Below are positions 6,018 to 8,746 of a DNA stretch of 8,746 bases, piece after piece; the stretch's first letter is position 1; every line of letters starts with the position of its first letter. The position numbers were made by a program, and so were the translations under genes. Below the pieces are notes generated by a model. That model did not search any database, was not told the DNA's origin, and saw only the letters and a program-made list of their open reading frames with translations. The DNA comes from DASPXK01 sp035637315 (GTDB taxonomy: Bacteria; Chloroflexota; UBA6077; JACCZL01). Location: the NCBI GenBank assembly GCA_035637315.1, contig DASPXK010000025.1:1-8746 (forward strand), in the 5' to 3' direction.

Positions 6018-6063
6018 TTCGGCGGTTGGGCCGAAAATGGGGCCGTGCCCCGCGCGTGCGGGG
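6018..6063 (+). promoter_or_regulatory. Leader region with alternative hairpins
   Basis: Three short stems can be read in the predicted 5' leader: TTCGGC/GCCGAA at 6018-6023/6030-6035, GGGGC/GCCCC at 6039-6043/6047-6051, and CCCCGC/GCGGGG at 6048-6053/6058-6063. The second and third share bases 6048-6051 and cannot form together. No T-run follows the last stem, and no known riboswitch core is recognised. In so GC-rich a region short stems arise by chance. Confidence 0.3.
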
Positions 6064-6094
6064 TTGGACTGGTTCCATAAGGGAGGGAATGCAG

Positions 6095-8254
6095 ATGGGA
6101 ACGAAGCGCGGTCTGTCACGGCGAGAGTTCCTGCGCGCAGGCGTCGGAGGCCTCGTCGGCGTTGTAGGCATGAGCCTGCTGGCCGCCTGTGCGCCGCAGA
6201 CGCCGGCGCCCCCGCCAACAGCGGCGCCCGCCAAGCCGGAGGAGGCAGCCAAGCCCGCCGAGGCAGCTAAGCCGGCCCCGCCCGCGGCGGCCCCCAAGCC
6301 GGCCGAAGCGCCCAAGCTCGGCGCCCAGTTGATCGGCAAGCTCGAGGGGCCGGAGGTCATCACCGATCCGGCCCAGTTCCCGAAGAGCTTCAAGGAAGCG
6401 CCGCAACTGGCCGAGTTGGTCAAAGCCGGCAAGCTGCCGCCAGTTCAGGAGCGAATCGGCCAGGACCCGCTGGTGATCAAGCCGGTCCGCGAGATCGGCA
6501 AGTACGGCGGCGTGTGGCGGCGTGGATTCACCGGCCCCGGCGATCAGTGGAACGGCTTCCGATCGGGCAGCGGACCGGACCACCTGCTGTTCTGGGACTA
6601 CACGGGCGAGAAGATCGTCCCCAACGTCGCCCGTGGCTACGAGCTCCAGGACGGCGGCAAGACCATCGTCGTGCAGCTCCGCCGCGGCATGAAGTGGTCG
6701 GATGGCACACCGTTCACGGCCGACGACTTTGTCTTCGGTTTCGAGGACCTGTACCAGAACAAGGAGCTGTACCCGAACGGCTCGGCCCTGATGTCGATCA
6801 ACGGGAAACCCGGCCGCGTCGAGAAGGTCGATGCCAGCACGGTGAAGTTCGTCTTCCCGGATCCGTACCCGCTCTTACCGGCCGTTCTGGCCGGCGCCAC
6901 CCACTTCTCGGCGCACTCGTACCAGGGTGATCCGAGCGGCGTGGCCGTCTTCGCGCCGGCACACTACCTCAAGCAGTTCCTGCCCAAGTACACGCCTCAA
7001 GCGCAAATTGACCAGAAGGTCAAGGAGGCCGGGTTCGACAACTGGGTGAACCTGTTCAAGAACAAGGACAGCTGGCAGCTCAACCCGGACCTGCCGGTTC
7101 TCACCCCCTGGAAGACGGTCTCGCCGGCCAACACGCCGACCTGGTCGCTCGAGCGCAACCCGTACAGCATCTGGGTCGACGCGGAGGGCAACCAGCTACC
7201 GTACATCGACAAGATCCAACTGACTCTGGCCGAGAACCTCGAGGTGCTCAACCTGCGAGCGATCGCCGGCGAGTATGACCTGCAGGAGCGCCACATCGAC
7301 ATGGGGAAGCTGCCCGTCTTCCTGGAGAACCAGCAGAAGGGCAACTACAAGATGGCGCTCGACATCGGCGACAACGGCGCCGACTGCGGCCTGAAGTTCA
7401 ACCTGAGCTTCGACGGCGACCCCGAGATCGGGAAGTGGATCAGCACGACCGATTTCCGCCGCGCCATCGCCCTCGGGATCGATCGCGACCAAATCAACGA
7501 GACCTTCTGGCTCGGCACCGGTACGGCGGGCTCGGTGGCCCCCGCCGAGAGCAACAAGTACAACCCCGGTCCGGAGTACCGAACGCGCTGGGCGACACTC
7601 GACGTCGCCAAGGCCAACCAGATGCTCGACGCCCTCGGGCTCGACAAGAAGGACGCCGAGGGGTACCGGCTCCGCACCGACGGCAAGGGCCGCCTCAGCC
7701 TGGTGATCACGACCTGGGGCGGACAGTTCATCCAGTTCACCCGCATCGCCGAGATGATCCGCGAGCAGTGGAAGAAGATCGGCCTCGACGGCCAGGTCCA
7801 GGAGGTCGAGCGGACCCTCGGCCAGAAGCGGAACGCTGCCAACGAGAACCACATCTACGCCTGGCAGAACGATGGCAGCGAGCACCTCTACACCTTCCCG
7901 GCCCACGTCTTCCCCTACGACGTGACTGGCGGCGGCGGCGCGCTGTTCGCCCAGTGGTTCCAGACCAACGGCGCGCAGGGCAAGGAGCCGCCGCCGAAGG
8001 TCAAAGAAGTCATGGAGAAGTGGAAGAAGGCGTTCGGCGTACCGGAGGAGGAGCAGATCAAGCTCGGTAAGGAGATCTGGGCAACGGTGGTCGACGAGGT
8101 CTTCATGATTGGCGTCGTTGGCCTTGCAGCCGCGGTCTCCGGCGTCCGTCTGACCAAGAACAACATGGGGAACATCCCGTCCCGGCAATTCAATAGCCCG
8201 GACGGCAAGACCCCCGGGACGTCACGGCCGGCGACGTTCTTCTACAAGAGCTAG
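6095..8254 (+). CDS. ABC transporter substrate-binding lipoprotein, family 5 (peptide/nickel type), Tat signal
   Basis: The 719-residue lipoprotein receptor belongs to the family 5 extracellular binding proteins, which deliver peptides, nickel, sugars or other solutes to an Opp/Dpp-type importer. The signal holds a twin-arginine motif SRREFL (8-13), a hydrophobic core, and the lipobox Leu-Ala-Ala-Cys with Cys32. An Ala/Pro/Lys linker spans about 33-75. The family block is clear: GKYGGVWRRG (135-144), VPNVARGYEL, then LRRGMKWSDGTPFTADDFVF (about 195-214). Later segments include FRRAIALGIDRDQIN, also typical. I chose ATG 6095 because GGAGG at 6082-6086 lies eight bases upstream. ATG 6089 is too close to it, and ATG 6026 would bury the signal under 23 extra residues. 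The protein is longer than the usual 500-600 residues, partly through the linker. The substrate is not deducible. A paralogue begins 29 bases downstream. Confidence 0.92.
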   Translation: MGTKRGLSRREFLRAGVGGLVGVVGMSLLAACAPQTPAPPPTAAPAKPEEAAKPAEAAKPAPPAAAPKPAEAPKLGAQLIGKLEGPEVITDPAQFPKSFKEAPQLAELVKAGKLPPVQERIGQDPLVIKPVREIGKYGGVWRRGFTGPGDQWNGFRSGSGPDHLLFWDYTGEKIVPNVARGYELQDGGKTIVVQLRRGMKWSDGTPFTADDFVFGFEDLYQNKELYPNGSALMSINGKPGRVEKVDASTVKFVFPDPYPLLPAVLAGATHFSAHSYQGDPSGVAVFAPAHYLKQFLPKYTPQAQIDQKVKEAGFDNWVNLFKNKDSWQLNPDLPVLTPWKTVSPANTPTWSLERNPYSIWVDAEGNQLPYIDKIQLTLAENLEVLNLRAIAGEYDLQERHIDMGKLPVFLENQQKGNYKMALDIGDNGADCGLKFNLSFDGDPEIGKWISTTDFRRAIALGIDRDQINETFWLGTGTAGSVAPAESNKYNPGPEYRTRWATLDVAKANQMLDALGLDKKDAEGYRLRTDGKGRLSLVITTWGGQFIQFTRIAEMIREQWKKIGLDGQVQEVERTLGQKRNAANENHIYAWQNDGSEHLYTFPAHVFPYDVTGGGGALFAQWFQTNGAQGKEPPPKVKEVMEKWKKAFGVPEEEQIKLGKEIWATVVDEVFMIGVVGLAAAVSGVRLTKNNMGNIPSRQFNSPDGKTPGTSRPATFFYKS

Positions 8255-8283
8255 GTCGTGCGGGCAGGAAGGGAGCTCCGCTC

Positions 8284-8746
8284 ATGACACACCTCCGCGT
8301 TCTGTCGCGACGACAGTTCCTCCGAGCGACAACGGGTGGCCTGGCCGGCGTCGTGGCCGCGAGCTTGCTCGCCGCTTGCGCGCCTCAGCCCCCGCCACCC
8401 CCGCCAACCGCCGCCCCCCCTGAGGCACCGAAGGGTAAGCCGGCCGAGGCGGCGGCCACAGCCGCCGGCCCGGCCAAGCCGGCCGAGGCCAAGCCCGCCG
8501 CTAAGCCGGAGGAGAAGATCGGCAAGCAGCTCATCGGCAAGCTCGAGGGCCCCGAGATCCTGCCCGACGCGAAGCGGCCCGACAAACTGGCCGAAGCGCC
8601 GATGCTGGCGGACCTGGTCAAGCAGAGCAAGTTGCCGCCAGTCGAGCAGCGCGTGCCGCTCGAGCCGATGGTGGTCGTCCTCCCGGCTGCCTCGCCTTGG
8701 ATCATCGCCGGCCTGCGGGTCAGCATTCCGCAGGCGCTGGTGGCCG
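8284..8746 (+). CDS. Second family 5 binding lipoprotein, N-terminal part only; last 73 bases chimeric
   Basis: GGGAG at 8271-8275, eight bases before ATG 8284, opens a paralogue of the preceding gene. It has the same plan: twin-arginine SRRQFL at 8-13, lipobox Leu-Ala-Ala-Cys with Cys32, and a Pro/Ala/Lys linker (about 33-78). The conserved block QLIGKLEGPE and KLPPVEQR, up to Leu-Glu-Pro-Met-Val, parallels QLIGKLEGPE and KLPPVQER upstream. Codons 1-130 (to 8673) are credible. From 8674 the frame switches without a break into permease residues 196-219, an exact DNA copy of 4398-4470. The upstream paralogue continues here as VIKPVREIGKYGG, so the switch falls where the binding domain should start. 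A true receptor-permease fusion makes no structural sense; the join is probably an assembly artefact. The real gene continues outside the window. Confidence 0.8.
   Translation, partial: MTHLRVLSRRQFLRATTGGLAGVVAASLLAACAPQPPPPPPTAAPPEAPKGKPAEAAATAAGPAKPAEAKPAAKPEEKIGKQLIGKLEGPEILPDAKRPDKLAEAPMLADLVKQSKLPPVEQRVPLEPMVVVLPAASPWIIAGLRVSIPQALVA
8674..8746 (+). repeat. 73-bp segment copied from the permease gene (copy 2), at the right edge
   Basis: Identical to 4398-4470 over all 73 bases and ending exactly at the window edge. The preceding base differs (G at 8673, A at 4397). Its position at the end and inside an unrelated gene points to a misjoin at a contig end, or a short recombination. Confidence 0.95.

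Noticed and set aside
7196..8188. Long minus-strand open frame opposite the family 5 receptor (330 codons)
   Set aside because: It lies wholly inside a receptor gene with clear motifs; its Leu/Val/Asp-rich translation is an antisense effect of codon bias.
8284..8746. Receptor-permease fusion protein
   Set aside because: The permease part is DNA-identical to 4398-4470, begins in mid-domain, and stops at the window edge. An assembly misjoin explains it better than a new fusion.
1709..8746. A new multi-gene defence or metabolic system
   Set aside because: All full-length genes in this stretch fit known ABC transporter or mazEF families in normal order; nothing links them into a new system.

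Overview
The window looks like a metagenomic contig from a high-GC bacterium, most likely a member of the Chloroflexota. The reasons are the Ala/Pro/Lys-rich linkers after the lipoprotein cysteines, the Tat-type lipoprotein signals on family 5 binding proteins, and a degraded domain of a type common in that phylum. The assignment is inference; there is no rRNA or other phylogenetic marker here.

Layout. Positions 1-70 are a tandem heptamer array. A 36-residue membrane miniprotein with a good ribosome binding site follows (160-270). Convergent to it, on the minus strand, is a secreted BNR/Asp-box (sialidase-fold) protein (308-1540). Diverging from that gene is a complete three-gene importer of the nitrate/sulfonate/taurine type: lipoprotein binding protein (1709-2854), ATPase (2932-3729) and permease (3813-4676). 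Both spacers of this operon are almost entirely made of degenerate heptamer repeats. The first spacer can fold into a 17-bp perfect hairpin that starts at the stop codon of the binding protein. Next comes a mazEF toxin-antitoxin pair (4845-5443), directly followed by a 5'-truncated gene remnant (about 5445-5858) and an imperfect GC-rich palindrome (5887-5941). A good promoter (TTGACT, 17 bp, TATACC) with a leader that could form competing hairpins precedes a family 5 (peptide/nickel type) binding protein with a Tat lipoprotein signal (6095-8254). A second paralogue starts 29 bases downstream (8284).

How the genes work together. The first operon has every part of an ABC importer: a lipid-anchored receptor, a membrane channel and an ATP motor. 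The two family 5 lipoproteins probably open a second importer operon whose permeases lie beyond the window. mazEF is an independent stability or stress module between the two transport loci.

Caution. The last 73 bases (8674-8746) are an exact copy of an internal piece of the permease gene (4398-4470), joined in frame inside the second family 5 gene. This is best read as an assembly chimera at a contig end, not as a real fusion protein.

I found no convincing new multi-gene system. The most unusual features are the heptamer-built spacers of the transporter operon, the terminal chimera, the gene remnant behind mazF, and the small membrane protein.
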